64,000 nt of DNA from Bathynomus jamesi (Eukaryota > Arthropoda > Malacostraca > Isopoda > Cirolanidae): the NCBI GenBank assembly GCA_023014485.1, contig JAJOZX010001566.1, forward strand, positions 5,001 to 69,000, in the 5' to 3' direction. The notes under the pieces are model-generated. The model was not told the DNA's origin, ran no database searches, and was given only the letters and a program-made list of their open reading frames with translations. How positions within the stretch are numbered: position 1 is the first letter of the stretch; each line of letters starts with the position of its first letter. Both the position numbers and the translations under genes were made by a program. Below, piece after piece: positions 31,868 to 43,509 of the stretch.

Positions 31868-34013
31868 CCTCCAAATCACTTCACAGCCTGATCAGTTACA
31901 AGGATTCCATACCAACATTGTTCCGTTCTTCAGTATTTTATTTGTACAAGTTTAACCATTTTGTGAGGTCGTACATAGGAAAACCAAAGGACATCTGAAA
32001 AATCCCATACATTTGATCACTCGAATAAATCAGGACGAACAACAACAACAACAACAACGTCATTTTTATTTCTAAATTTAAATCGAAAAGGAACTCGGAT
32101 GAATTCCCAAACATCGCATCGAGGTAATATTTTAATTCAGTGTCTTTTCTATTTACAGTATTTTAATATCTTTTGTTTTAATATCATTTATTTTTTTTTA
32201 ATCAGTTTTAATTTTGCGCGATGTCATTTAAACTTTTGATTAGTTTTTTAACTTAGATTTTTCTGTCCTACTATAATTTCTTTTGTTCACTGAAGCCTAA
32301 TTTTAAATATACAATTTTAGAATTTTAGCCCTGATGATGGAATTCAGTGATTCCGAAAAGTTGGCCAAAATTACAATATAGAATGTTCGTTTTCTCCCTG
32401 TTGTTCATCTTCCTTTTATTAACTCACTCTGTTAATGGTATTCGAAGTGCCTTATTTTTGGGAGACAATACCATCCATAATATATATAAGCAAACAACCA
32501 CAAGGAAAAGGAAACACAAAGTCCGAGCGCTTTCGTGATATATTCACATTATCAAGGAGGAACAGAAAATAGGAATATATATATATACTGTATATATATA
32601 CTGACCTATGTTTTTAAAGAGTCAAATAATTATAATTAAGATAGTTATAGCTTTCGTAGTTTCCATTTAGCAGAAACCTCAACAGAATTCTAAATGTAGC
32701 CAAAAAACGAATTCTTTGTAATTGAATATACAGTCACTTTGTAACTGAATTATAGTTCGTATACTCACTATTAATTAACTATTAAATGCTTTTCCTTGTT
32801 CATATTTTGCCTCTAATATGCTTTGAAAGTATACAATAAATTCCTTTCTCATTGATCATATATAATTTGCATATCAACGTACCTTCAAATGCTATTTCTA
32901 TATTCTACCATTTTTTATGAGTAAGGAGCGTGTAAAAACGAACTTTACTCATGAAGTCTTAGTAAGAAAAAATACGCGTTATTTTTATTACAGGATCTAT
33001 ACTTCTTATACACTATAATTTGATTCTCTTTGATGTTTTTTGACCTTTCAAGACGCTGAGAACATTGATTCATCATTGCGAGGAGGTCAGGTTTGTACGT
33101 TAACCTTCTGTGTACTTGACAATGATGCTGCCAGCTGCTAGTACTCTGAATAGGTGTATGGGCGGAGCAGTGTTTTGTGAAAAACATGTATATACTTTTT
33201 TAATAGAAGGTGCCGGCTCTGACCATTACGTTATACGACAAGATAAAAGTTAGTACAAATTGGCGTATATTTCAACACCTGAGGAAGCGCATAACGCTTT
33301 CTCGTCTCTAGGAAATAACAACATTCCATTAAAATCTCTCTTATAACAATGAGAACCCATAAATGGAATATTACATATGAACACGCACGATTTTGCCCAA
33401 TGAAAAAATGCCCACACTAGTATTCCAATCCAGTACCTTTTCTGTAGGTGAGGGTACTGATTGTTGCGCTACGACAAAATAAAAGCTAGTACATTTTTGC
33501 CTTATGAAAAATCGTACGTGTTCATGCATGTGCAATTGTGCATGATATTTATACAGATGCAGATATTATCTTTACAAACTCAACTGAAATTTATTTGAAT
33601 TTGTAAAGCTTATGGATACCCCGATATATTTACATATACACTTATTTGGGTGGGTTTTAGCCAAGTCCATTACATTAGCATGATTGCTGCAGTGTGTGAA
33701 CTGATACCTTTAATTTTAGCAATTTCAAAATCTTGTAGGAAGTAAGATCTCTTCCCTAAGATTCATGCAAATTATTCAACTAAAGATCATGGAACCAGTA
33801 ACAGTGCCCCCCCCCCAACCCTTGTCTTGTTATTCAGCTATTGGGAAACGTGTGATGTATTTGGTTTCTTAGGAACTGTAAAATCTGTCAGAACTGTTTT
33901 TCTAATAAACTAAAAGGGTCAGAGGACCTTTTTACGGAGAAGTGAATTTCAAGGCACGAAAATGATGGACACTTGAAACTATTAAAACTTTTGTAAAACT
34001 AACGTAATATCTA
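31865..34013. other. Non-coding with dispersed repeat fragments
   Basis: No gene is seen. The segment near 33,120-33,195 (GCTGCCAGCTGCTAGTACTC and GTATGGGCGGAGCAGTG) is related to 51,510-51,590. A direct pair (TACGACAAGATAAAAGTTAG near 33,233 and TACGACAAAATAAAAGCTAG near 33,471) shows a shared short repeat. Confidence 0.4.
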
Positions 34014-34015
34014 AC

Positions 34016-34075
<60 letters not shown>

Positions 34076-34076
34076 C
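34014..34076. repeat. (CA)n(TA)n microsatellite
   Basis: A CA run passes into a TA run. No gene is nearby. Confidence 0.95.
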
Positions 34077-34242
34077 AGTATATAGTTACCGATTTATAGC
34101 GTAAAGTTGGCACTATAATAATAATGATGATGATAATTACGGTTAATTGTTAATGATTGATTGTTAATGATAAGGCTGAATGAGGCTGGAGTGACCGTGA
34201 TCTTTTCAGATCAAATAATATTATTAATTAAGTTATTAATTA

Positions 34243-34445
34243 CCATATTTCCCGGCGTATAACGCGCACCCTAATTCTGAAGAGAAATTATTTTGAAGAG
34301 AAAATTTAGGAAATAAAAATTTAGGAAAAAATATACTCCTACCTCACTTCACATGTATAATTTTAACGAGTTAATTTAACGCAGAATGATTTTTGGAGGA
34401 TTTTGGGGGAAAAAAAAAGTGCGCGTTATACGCCGAGAAATACGA
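34243..34445. mobile_element. MITE with GGCGTATAACGCGCAC ends
   Basis: The inverted ends ATTTCCCGGCGTATAACGCG and CGCGTTATACGCCGAGAAAT enclose AT-rich DNA, about 200 bp in all. No clear duplication was identified, so the superfamily is open. Confidence 0.75.
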
Positions 34446-34759
34446 TAGGTTGATTGATAGAGTGAGTTTTCTTCCTTTACTAAACAAAATATTTATGAAT
34501 GATACAAAATATAAGTAGATTGTTTACGTTTGAAATTATTGTGTGCACTTGTTTAATGTCTTCAATACAAAACGCGCGAGGTAATGATTAGTCTTTATAT
34601 AAAGTTAGGTGAATGACGCCAGGCCTAAATGGTGTAAACTGTGTGACGTCATCTTGGTCGTGTTTGTATTGATGGAACATCGCTAAAGTATTTGAAAGCG
34701 TCTTGCCACTACATATATACTCGTATATACACAGTATATATATATATATATATATATAT

Positions 34760-34800
<41 letters not shown>

Positions 34801-35764
34801 TGATTCAAAAGTCCTGGCTTAGTTTAGTTAATTTAGAAAATTTATCTTTGAAAAAACAAAGGAAATTCACCAAAGCAAATATATCGGTGTTCAGACCACT
34901 TCCACATGTGCATCACCAATTCACTGTACTTGATCAGCCACGTGAGAACGACTCCATTAGCAAATGTTATTGTGTAGACGTTTACCCGAAGAACAGAGTT
35001 TATGCGTTCTAAATCGACTAAATTTAAGGCCTTTGCTACCTAATCTTAGGATCTTATATGGGCTCTCAGAAATATCTTTTGACGTCAGGTTAGGTGATCG
35101 TGGAACCCAAGGAGTTGGTACACATCACCAATCCACGATCATCAAAGTGTGATTGGTGATTGCTGTCGGGCCTCAAGTGTGAAATGAGGTGGCGCTCCGT
35201 CCCGTTGAAAAATAATTTCGTCTAGAGTCTAGACCTTAAGATTCTAAATGAGGCAAGGCAAGCTGCTGAAGCATTTCGAGATCATTTTCCCGTTCACGTT
35301 CGTTTTTTTGTCTGTCAGCATTTCGGGGAAAGGAAGGTCCAGAGAATCCTTTGGCCGATAGATCACTTCAAATATTTTGAAGTATCACATGACAGACAAA
35401 GAGATAGTTTCGGAATCCACGTTGTACGAACATCACTGAGCGCTAGAATATCCATCCAAATGACCATTTTGTACAGCTACAAAACTGTGTATTCTCCTCA
35501 GAAGTTTTGTGGATAAACAAAATTCCCTACTATACTACTCTCTCCAAAAGTTAATTCTCGTTATGCAGTTTCTACTTCCTGCAAAGATATAAGTGAAACA
35601 AATTAGGCAAAGACTTTGAAATCACTCTACTGGAAATATAGCATTGGAAATTAAAGCGCACGTCTAAACACATATTTTGCCTCACTTTTTAAGCATCTTC
35701 AAGGCAACATTATATTTTGCCTGCGATTTACCTGCGAACAGTTTGAGATTTACCTTGTTAAATA
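34446..35764. other. Non-coding with a (TA)n run
   Basis: A (TA)n microsatellite lies at 34,733-34,798. A plus frame of 106 codons across it has no recognisable motif. No gene is supported. Confidence 0.4.
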
Positions 35765-36669
35765 CAGGGCGTCCCAAAAAATGTATACACACTTTAAATA
35801 CTTATAAAGGCAGTGTTTATTAAAATACATTTCATTTTCAAAATGTAATATAATCTACAGACATTATTTAATTGTTTTGTCAACGCCTGTTTTCAAACTG
35901 ACGTCCGTTCTGGTCCAGGCACTGCTGATAACGCGAAGCAATGGAATCGCAAACATCACGAAACATTTCGTTTGGTATTTGTGTGCATTCTCGTTCAATG
36001 GCTGCTCTCAATTCAGCGACTGTTGCAGGTTTTATAGCGTAGACTTTGTCTTTTAAGTATCCCCATAAAAAAAGTCTAGTGGTGTGAGGTCTGGTGAACG
36101 CGGAGGGTATTCTACGAAACCCCTTCGTCCAATCCACATCCACATCGTGCCAAGTACCACTCCCAATACTCCACTCTTCGGTCCGGATCATCTTCATTAA
36201 TAGCATGGACTAATCTTGGAATGTAACTTTTCCATTGACAGCGCTTCAAAATGCGTTGGACAGACGATTCTGAAATTCCTACCTCACGACTCGCTTGCCG
36301 CACAGATTTTCTTGGACTTTGGTGATACGTTTCCAGTACTCTTTCTTGCTTTGTGGGGCTTGTCGATGTCCGTGGTCTTCCGGAACGCTTCTTGTGGACA
36401 TTCTGAACAGTTCCATCGGCTTCAAACTTATCTCTAATTCGAGTGATGGTAAGTCGCGTTGGTGGATCTGTTTGAAACTCCCTCCTAAACTGTCTTTGCA
36501 CTTCAACTGCGTTTTCACACTTCCAGTAGCATTTTAGAATGAATTTCCTTTGTTCAAAGCTTAGTCTGACTGCCATTATTAATTCTAATGGGTTTAACTT
36601 GGAAAGAAAGAAACATCAATTGAGCTATCAGCTGTTAAAGTGTGTATACATTTTTTTTGGGACGCCCTA
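35765..36669 (-). mobile_element. Mariner-type transposon, internally deleted
   Basis: TA duplications (35,763-35,764 and 36,670-36,671) flank ends CAGGGCGTCCCAAAAAATGT and, inverted, TAGGGCGTCCCAAAAAAAAT. The inverted repeat continues through GTATACACACTTTAA. At 905 bp it is about 400 bp shorter than autonomous relatives, which matches the loss of the catalytic core. Confidence 0.93.
35880..36576 (-). pseudogene. Mariner-type transposase lacking catalytic core
   Basis: From ATG 36,576, the first helix-turn-helix region ([23 protein letters not shown]4817 type) is followed by the KRSGRPRTS linker and a second HTH ([20 protein letters not shown]). After [15 protein letters not shown] the frame passes directly to the C-terminal DFFLWGYLKD-like end (TRLFLWGYLKDKVYAIKP) in the overlapping frame 36,206-35,880. 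The two N-terminal catalytic Asp motifs are missing, so this is a deletion derivative that could move only in trans. Confidence 0.88.
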
Positions 36670-36781
36670 TAGTTAAAAAGCACTAAATTTTCAAATCAGT
36701 GAAGAAAGTAAAAATTAATTTAATTGAGATGAGTTGGATTATTTCAATTACAATTACAATTATAGTTGTTGTTGTTGTTGC

Positions 36782-37984
36782 TTAGCTGATCACCCCACCA
36801 TGATTGAGCAAGCCGGCGGCACGCAGGTAACCGATCGCCCTCTCCGGAGTGGACAAGATGTTCAGCGAACTAGTGATGTTGTGTCGTGTTCGTTGTTGTG
36901 CTAGAGCGGTACAGTCTGTCATAATGTGTTCAATTGTTTGTGGCGTGTCCTGGCACAGGTGGCAGGTGTCGTCTGTGGAGTTTATATGTCCGTAAGATAG
37001 GGTGGTGTCCACATCGGAATCGTACTAAGTTAACTCGATCCGATCTACTCAGGCTGATCTCTGACCTGTTAATGGGTGGCGACTTCGCACCTAGGACCGC
37101 ATTCGGACCGAGTCGTGTCAGTGCTTTGTGGGTTACGTGTGTGTGTATGTGTTTTCTGTACTGTGTGATGTCTGTGGGGCGTGGTATGGAATGGAATATT
37201 TGGTTATAATGTCTCTCTGGTGTTACCTTAATGGTGCGAGGTGTCGTTGCATGATTGTACATGCATGCAAGGTGTCAGTGCATGATTGTACATGCATGCA
37301 AGGTGTCAGTGCATGATTGTACATGCATGCAAGAGTGTTGTGGGTTAGTTGTCGCTGCTGCCATGAATTGTGTTCCCCTCATGTCTAAATGTTCCCTAAC
37401 TTTCAGTATTTTTGTTTCTGTGTGCAGGTGTTCTATTGGTGTTGTTTGAGTGCATCCTGTAATGATACGAAGTGCGTTGTTTTGTATTGTCTGTAAGGTG
37501 TTTATGTGTGTGTTTGAGATAATGGGTGCCCAGCATGGGATAGCATAGTCCATAACTGAGCGAATATATTGTTTGTATATGAGTGATGTTGTTTCCTGCT
37601 GGTGTCCAAAGTTTGTGCCTGTTAGTACCCTAAGCGTGTTAAGTCTTGACGTACATTTGTTTTTAATATCCTGAATGTGGTTTGCAAAAGATAATGATGT
37701 GGTGCATGTGACCCCAAGTATTTTGGTCCTGTGAGTGTGTGGAATGTTGTTGTTGTTGTTTAGTGTAAGCTGTAGAGTTACCGCGTGTTCTTTTGTGTTG
37801 CTTGTAAGCAAGGTGATGGTTGATTTTGTGGGCGCTACTTTGAGTCTATTGTGTGTGAGCCAGTCTTGTATACTGTTTATGCGTGTTTGTAGGTTATTTG
37901 TAGCGGTGTTGATGTTGTTGTGGGTGGATGTTAGAGTGATGTCATCTGCATATGATAAGGTAAGCTTGTTATCTATGGGTGTTG
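36782..37984 (-). pseudogene. LINE copy B, C-terminal half of reverse transcriptase
   Basis: Minus frames 37,811-37,275, 37,262-36,930 and 37,012-36,782 carry the RT thumb (TSRLNTLRVLTGTNFGH, YIRSVMDYAIPCWAPI, NNALRIITGCTQTTPIEHL) and the terminal CHLCQDTPQTIEHIMTDC region. Frame changes occur at 37,270 and around 37,000. A 31-bp unit is triplicated inside it at 37,239-37,331. Confidence 0.85.
37239..37331 (-). repeat. 31-bp tandem triplication inside LINE copy B
   Basis: The unit AGGTGTCAGTGCATGATTGT followed by ACATGCATGCA occurs three times here but once in LINE copy C (45,180-45,212). It is a copy-specific expansion and contains the palindrome TGCATGCA. Confidence 0.9.
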
Positions 37985-38168
37985 GAATGTCAATAATTAG
38001 GGCGGGTCATACTATGCATCTTTTTAAAATCAATGGAGAGGGGTGTTCAAATGACATATTTTGGTGTATAGAACACAATTCTGAAGAAACTATTTAATTC
38101 TGATAACCCTAACCTACATCATTTTGCAGTTGATTATTATTAAATTGTTGATTATTTTACTATTGTAG

Positions 38169-39679
38169 TTACCCCAGAATATGTCTTCTCACGTTTTCTA
38201 TCATGGCTGATTGATAAGAGCAAGGTCAAGAGAGCATAGGAGAAGTTGATGAGAGAGCTGGGGGAACAGTTCGAGAAGAAGTGCAGGGAGGAGGGGGGGA
38301 TCTCTTGCATCCTCTTTGATGGGCGGATTGACCTGACCAATGTGATGATGGAAGCTGAGGGCAGTGACCAATCTTTTCCCGCAAAGATCAAGGAAGAACA
38401 CTATAGTGTTGTTAGTGAGCCTGGCAGCTACTATCTGTTCCACTTTACCCCAGAGAAAGCAACTAAAGAGGAGTCACATGCGGAGAAGATTGCTAAGGTC
38501 CTGTTTGCCTGGATGAAAGAGAGGGGTTATGATAAGACCTTGTTGGCCATTGGAGGAGACTCAACAAATGTCAACACTGGTGTGAAAGCTGGAGTAATGC
38601 GGAAGCTGGAGCTGCACCTGGGGAGAAAGCTGGTCTGGTTGGTGTGCAACCTGCACACTGCTGAACTTCCCCTGCGCCATCTCATTGTTGACCTTGATGG
38701 CCCTACTCTGTCAGACAAAAAATTATCTGGGCCAATAGGAAAGCTCCTTGATTCTGCTACAGACTTTGATATCAATCCAAACTTCACCCGAATCTCTGTT
38801 GGCCCTCCACTGATCAAGCTTCCTGACAAGGTCATTCAAGATCTCTCAACTGATCAATACTATGGCTATAAAATTGTCTGTGCAGTCAGGGATGGAGTAC
38901 TTCCTGCAGGGCTGGCTCTGTTAGAGATAGGACCAGTAAACCACAGCCGCTGGCTCACCACAGCGAACAGACTTCTCAGGCTCTGGGTGTCAAAGCACGG
39001 ACTTAAAGGAAAGAACCTGAAGATTCTGCAATTCATTGTGGAATTCATCATTGGAGTGTATTACCCATGTTGGTTCAACGTGAAGGTCAAGCACGCCTGG
39101 ATCGAAGGGCCTAGGCACATCCTCTTTCAGCTGGACTGCCTCAAGTCCCAGAGAAAGGAGGTGCTGGATATTGTGATGCCAACTGTGAGAAGATCTGCTT
39201 GGTATGCCCACAGTGAAGTCATCCTCCAAACACTACTCTGCTCTGAGGATCAGAAGGAGAGGATTGAAGGGGTGGAGAGAATCCTGGCCATCAGGGGAGA
39301 GGGGGACCCGGACACTCAGCTGGGGGACTCCTCTGTTAGGAGCAGAATGACACCTGACATCAATTGTGATGCTTCCAGCATCGGTGACTTGATCAGCTGG
39401 TCAGAAGGTGTGTCAGAGCCACCTCTCACCTGCTCTCTAAGCACCTCAGAGGTGAAAAACTTCATCAACACCCCCATGGAGGTGCGCAACTGGCCTTGCC
39501 ACACACAAAGCATTGAGAGTGTTGTTAAAATGGTGACTGAGGCTTCTGCTAAGTACTTCTCACAGGAAAAGAGGGATGGAGGGATCAGGGCTCAGGAGAC
39601 CAGCAGGAAGCTGATGTCCAAGTCTGAGTCAAAGCAGGATTTGTGCAACCTGGCGAAGTTCAAGATGTCAGGAGAATGA
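38169..39679 (+). CDS. Long transposon ORF, family unassigned
   Basis: This is the longest open frame of the window. It is open from 38,240 to the stop at 39,677-39,679. The same frame continues upstream from an acceptor-like TTTTACTATTGTAG (ending 38,168), apart from one TAG at 38,237, so an earlier exon is likely. Visible features are LLAIGGDSTNVNTG (about residue 100), LVCNLHTAELPLRHL (about 132), a central LSTDQYYGYKIVCAV, NHSRWLTTANRLLRL (about 233) and the C-terminal VKMVTEASAKYF...ESRKLMSKSESK region. I recognise the type from arthropod and cnidarian genomes and take it as a transposase by its setting. GC content (near 50%) is far above the flanks, which fits recent arrival. Confidence 0.7.
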
Positions 39680-40149
39680 TCTTTGTAATTATATCCAGTG
39701 ATATACATGCAGTTCACCTATTAATAATATATGTAAGTTGATTTGGCCTTGTCAATATAAACGATTTACCTTATATCTTTTAATATATTATAAAGGGGTT
39801 CAAAAGGGTAAAATTGGCAATTTAGAAATACAAAATGATGTAGGTTAGAGTTATCCTATCCAAAAAATAAGCTCATATTTGAATTCCCCATGTAAAAACA
39901 CATAATTTAGACCGTGACCGGACAGCTCATACCAGGACAACACATACCCGGACAACTTATACCGGACAACTCAGACCCGGACAACTCATACCTAGGACAA
40001 CTCATACCTAGGACAACTCATACCTAGGACAACTCATACTCTCTTCAACAATTACCACCCCAATGTTGATCTTTTCATCTATATCCACCCCGAAAGTTTA
40101 AACTCTGCAAATTAACCAAAATAAGATAAGAAAACAATAACAACAAATT

Positions 40150-40934
40150 TATTATTTATTGCAAACGGTAATTATGTATTTTATCCCACTCAGTCATTTT
40201 ACACACCAAAATACATTTTTTCTAGTAGTATTTGATGTGATTTGTTCAAATATGACCTCCATTTCCGTCGGAAATGAGATCCAACAAAGTTATAGTACTT
40301 TGAAATTTGGCTCATTTTCAAGGGAAATGGAAGTCAAAATCTAAGCAAAACACATCAAATATTACTAGGAAAATGTATTTTGGTATTAATTAACCTAACC
40401 TAACCTTACCTAACCTAACCTAACCGTGGCTAAACGAGCCTAACCCTGGCTAAATGAGCCTAACCCTGGCTAAACGATCCTAACCCTGGTTAAACGAGCT
40501 CTCGTCTGTATCCACCACCTAATCCATAATAAGGTAATACTCTAGGCTCGTTTAGCCAGGGTTAGGCTCGTTTAGCCAGGGTCAGGATCGTTTAGCCAGG
40601 GTCAGGATCGTTTAGCCAGGGTCAGGATCGTTTAGCCAGGGTCAGGATCGTTTAGCCAGGGTTAGGTTAGGTAAGGTTAGGTTAGGTTAATTAATACCAA
40701 AATACATTTTTCTAGTAATATTTGATGTGTTTTGCTTAGATTTTGACTTCCATTTCCCTTGAAAATGAGCCAAATTTCAAAGTACTATAACTTTGTTGGA
40801 TCTCATTTCCGACGGAAATGGAGGTCATATTTGAACAAATCACATCAAATACTACTAGAAAAATGTATTTTGGTGTGTAAAATGACTGAGTGGGATAAAA
40901 TACATAATAACCATTGCAAACATATAATAAATAG
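40150..40934. repeat. Giant inverted repeat with TTAGG and 20-bp repeats
   Basis: Arms of roughly 285-300 bp (about 40,150-40,437 and 40,630-40,934) match in inverse orientation with few differences, including the shared CCAAAATACATTTTTTCTAG block. At the inner ends lie (TAACC)n and (GGTTA)n tracts and 20-bp units GGCTCGTTTAGCCAGGGTTA, inverted on the left. The single-stranded form would make a hairpin of about 300 bp. Confidence 0.92.
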
Positions 40935-40973
40935 AGAACCATTATTTACATAGGATAAAATTTGAATGCCCCG

Positions 40974-41091
40974 TTAGGTCAAATGTACGCCCTTGACGAT
41001 TGGTTAGGTTTAGTCGTGATATTTTCGTTAGTTTTAACGAAAATATCACGACTAAACCTAACCAATCGTCAAGGGCGTACAGTTGACCTAA
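40974..41091. repeat. Snapback palindrome, locus 1
   Basis: TTGACGATTGGTTAGGTTTA and GTCGTGATATTTTCGTTAG read into a near-perfect inverse copy centred near 41,034. It is related to palindromes at 54.73-54.84, 55.21-55.43 and 59.69-59.89 kb. Confidence 0.93.
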
Positions 41092-41160
41092 CTGGGCATT
41101 CAATGAACCCAACCGGGTATTCAGTTGACCTAACCGGGCATTCAATGAACCTAACTGGGC

Positions 41161-41192
<32 letters not shown>

Positions 41193-41593
41193 ACTTGCAT
41201 GAATTTTAAATGTTTAAATGTAATTTTTAATTTTACAAAATAAATGTTTTCATTAATTTTAAAAATAAATGTTTTCATTTCAAAATGTTTTCATTAATAA
41301 CTTGCATGAACTCTAAATGTTTAAATTTAATTTTTAATTTTACAAAATAAATGTTTTCATTAATTTTTCATTTTTTTTCTGGTCCTATGTATGAGTTGTC
41401 CTAGGTATGAGTTGTCCTAGGTATGAGGTGTCCTAGGTATGAGGTGTCCTAGGTATGAGTTGTCTGGGTATAAGTTGTCCTGGTATGAGCTGTCCTGGTA
41501 TGAACTGTCCTAGAACCAATTTAGACACCCCTGATGGTAGGATTTCTTTCAGATTCATGTTGTCACCTGAGTACGACCCGCCCTAGAATGTCA

Positions 41594-43151
41594 TGCATGT
41601 ATAAGTTGAACAGTGTTGGTGAGAGAACAGAGCCTTGAGGGACCCCGTTCTGAAAAAGCTTGTTTTTTTGGATGACTTGCCATTAAATGTGACATGTGAG
41701 TATCTTCCTGAAAGATAGTTGCTCAGAAACATTTTGGTGTTATTGTGCATGTTTGCATGTTTGTGTTGAGTATTTTGTTTATGAGAGGGAAGCGTGAGAT
41801 AGCATCAAATGCTTTACTAATGTCTATTGTTGTTAATAGTGTACGTTGAGCTGATCGTCTGGAGTTGATGCCATCCATGATGTGCTGCATGAGGTTAGTG
41901 AGTAATGTCGTGGTTGAGTAGGGAGGTCTGAATCCATGTTGAGTAGGCGATAGTGGTATGTGTGGGTTGGTGATTTGTAAGATTAGTCTTTCTGTTACTT
42001 TGGAAGGTATGCATAGTAAAGTAATGGGTCTATCGGAAGCTGGTTCTGTTGGATTTTTGTTTGGTTTGAGTAGTGTAATAATTTTACCTTGTTTCCATAT
42101 GTCAGGAATAATACAGTGTTGGTATGAATATGTGCTGATATTTGTGAGAGCTATTATTCCCTGTGGGCCCAAGTGTTTAAGGTGTATGTTAGATATGTTG
42201 TCTGGTCCAGTAGCCTTCGAATTCTTAATGTTTTTGATGATGTTGGTGGTTTGGTCTGTATTGAAGGGTGTAATGGTCGTGTCGAGTCTGTAGGTTTTCT
42301 TGTGCCTGGCTGTTTTTCTGTCTGCGTGACTTATCTTTGCGTAGTGATTAACTAGAATGTTAGCTTGTTGTGTATATGTTGGGATATAATTTTGGCTGCG
42401 ACTGATAGCCGCGTGTGAGGTGTGAATGCCGCTGTTAGAGTGGGTAATGCTGTTTATAGTCTTGTATAGCCTGGATGTATCTGTGGAGTTGTTTAGTGTT
42501 GTTATGAATTCCCTAAATGTTTCTGTTTACTTTTCTTTGAGTTTGTTGTTTATTTCTGTGTTGAGCTGTTGTATCTGCTGTTTTATGGTTTCTGTGTGTG
42601 GTGTTTGTGTGTTATGTTTGAGGTTGTTACGTTGCCTTATGAGGTGGCCTATTTCTCTAGTGTAATTTGAGTTGTATTTCCTAATGTTGCCGTCGGGTAT
42701 GTATTTGTTTGCATTATTGATGATCTGATTAAATATCTTGAGTGTTGTATTGATGTTTATGATGGGTGATTGGGTGTGCTGTTTAATGTGGTGAATTGTT
42801 CCTCAGTCTGTATTTTCAACTGTTCCCAATCAGCTTTCTTGTAATTTCTATAAGTGTGCCAAGGGCTGGGGGCAGAGTGTAGAACGTGTTGTAATGATGA
42901 TGGGCAGGTGGTCTGATGACAGTCGTTTTCTGTTCTCCACTGTGTATTTGTTGCTAGTGAGGGGAACAGAACGTTATGTCTGGGGAGGAGTTTGAGTATC
43001 CTGCTTGATGTGGTATGTGTGTATGTTCTTCTGTATTGTTAAGAATGAAGAGGCTGTTTAGTTGTGTGGCTATGTTGGCGCCTCTGGTGTTGCTTTGGTT
43101 GTGCAGGTACCAACTAGTGTCTTTAGAGTTGAAGTCTCCTCCTAAGATGAC
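41594..43151 (-). pseudogene. LINE copy B, endonuclease end and reverse transcriptase
   Basis: The minus strand carries ILGGDFNSKDTSW and NSSPDITFCSP (endonuclease, 43,140-42,960), then the RT fingers and palm through 42,172-41,723: WKQGKIITLLKPNKNP, PITLLCIPSK, TIDISKAFDAI. The part continuing past the inserted transposon lies at 37,984 downward. It has frameshifts but is less eroded than copy A. Confidence 0.87.
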
Positions 43152-43164
43152 ATTACAATTATAG

Positions 43165-43470
43165 TAAAATATAACATTGTCATTAGAATTACAGCCAAAT
43201 GTGTAATTAATTACAGTCACATGAAATTACAAATGTAATTTTTCCAAGCTTGGTTTACACCAAAAGATAGAGGACGTCATTGCGAATAATTTATTGTAAA
43301 CATCTGAACAAATTCGTTTACTACAAAAAAGTTTAGAGCAAAGTTTATGTGGCCAAATTGTTGTTCAGCTGAGTAATGCATTTGACCGCGTGGCGTTGGG
43401 TAGAGCTTATTCGTCGAGAGTTCTAAACTCTCCAACTGAACTATTTTACAATATGTATTGTTTATGGTCC
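43165..43470. other. Spacer between LINE copies
   Basis: No gene or repeat unit is seen here. The 83-codon minus frame across its right part runs into LINE 3' sequence and has no motif. Confidence 0.4.
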
Positions 43471-43509
43471 ATCCATCCATCCATCGTGTTTTGCCTATCA
43501 GGCAGGTCC

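Larger units (their letters stand above)
39913..41518. mobile_element. Foldback-type hAT element 2 (ATTTAGAC duplication)
   Basis: The 8-bp duplication ATTTAGAC lies at 39,905-39,912 and 41,519-41,526. The ends CGTGACCGGACAGCTCATAC and, inverted, TGGTTCTAGGACAGTTCATA are built of tandem GGACAACTCATACC(TAGG) units. The interior holds a large inverted repeat with TTAGG tracts (40,150-40,934) and a snapback palindrome (40,974-41,091). No transposase is encoded. It has the same architecture and the same target octamer as foldback element 1. Confidence 0.9.
37993..41585 (+). mobile_element. 3.6-kb transposon with an 8-bp duplication, unassigned
   Basis: The duplication GAATGTCA (37,985-37,992 and 41,586-41,593) lies in LINE sequence that is continuous in other copies. 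Inverted ends are TAGGGCGGGTCATACT and the inverse of TAGGGCGGGTCGTACTC; five extra bases (ATAAT) sit outside the left end. An 8-bp duplication and TAGGG ends fit hAT-like elements. It carries the 477-codon ORF and was later hit by foldback element 2. Without that insert it would be about 2 kb. Confidence 0.88.
36766..43151 (-). mobile_element. Jockey-like LINE copy B, interrupted by a 3.6-kb transposon
   Basis: A 13-bp duplication, ATTACAATTATAG, lies at 36,753-36,765 and 43,152-43,164. The 3' end is at the left, with a (CAA)n tail. It is 5' truncated inside the endonuclease domain (LGGDFNSKDTSW near 43,130). LINE sequence is split at 37,992/41,586 by a transposon with its own 8-bp duplication. 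It shows the same family as copies A and C. Confidence 0.93.

Noticed and set aside
37239..37331. CRISPR-like array
   Set aside because: Direct tandem units without unique spacers, inside a eukaryotic LINE.
40390..40690. True telomere or chromosome end
   Set aside because: The TTAGG tracts are short, in both orientations and inside a transposon, so they are interstitial.
40736..41278. ORFs of 64-93 codons in the inverted-repeat region
   Set aside because: Nearly identical ORFs appear in both arms only because the DNA is inverted; there are no domains.
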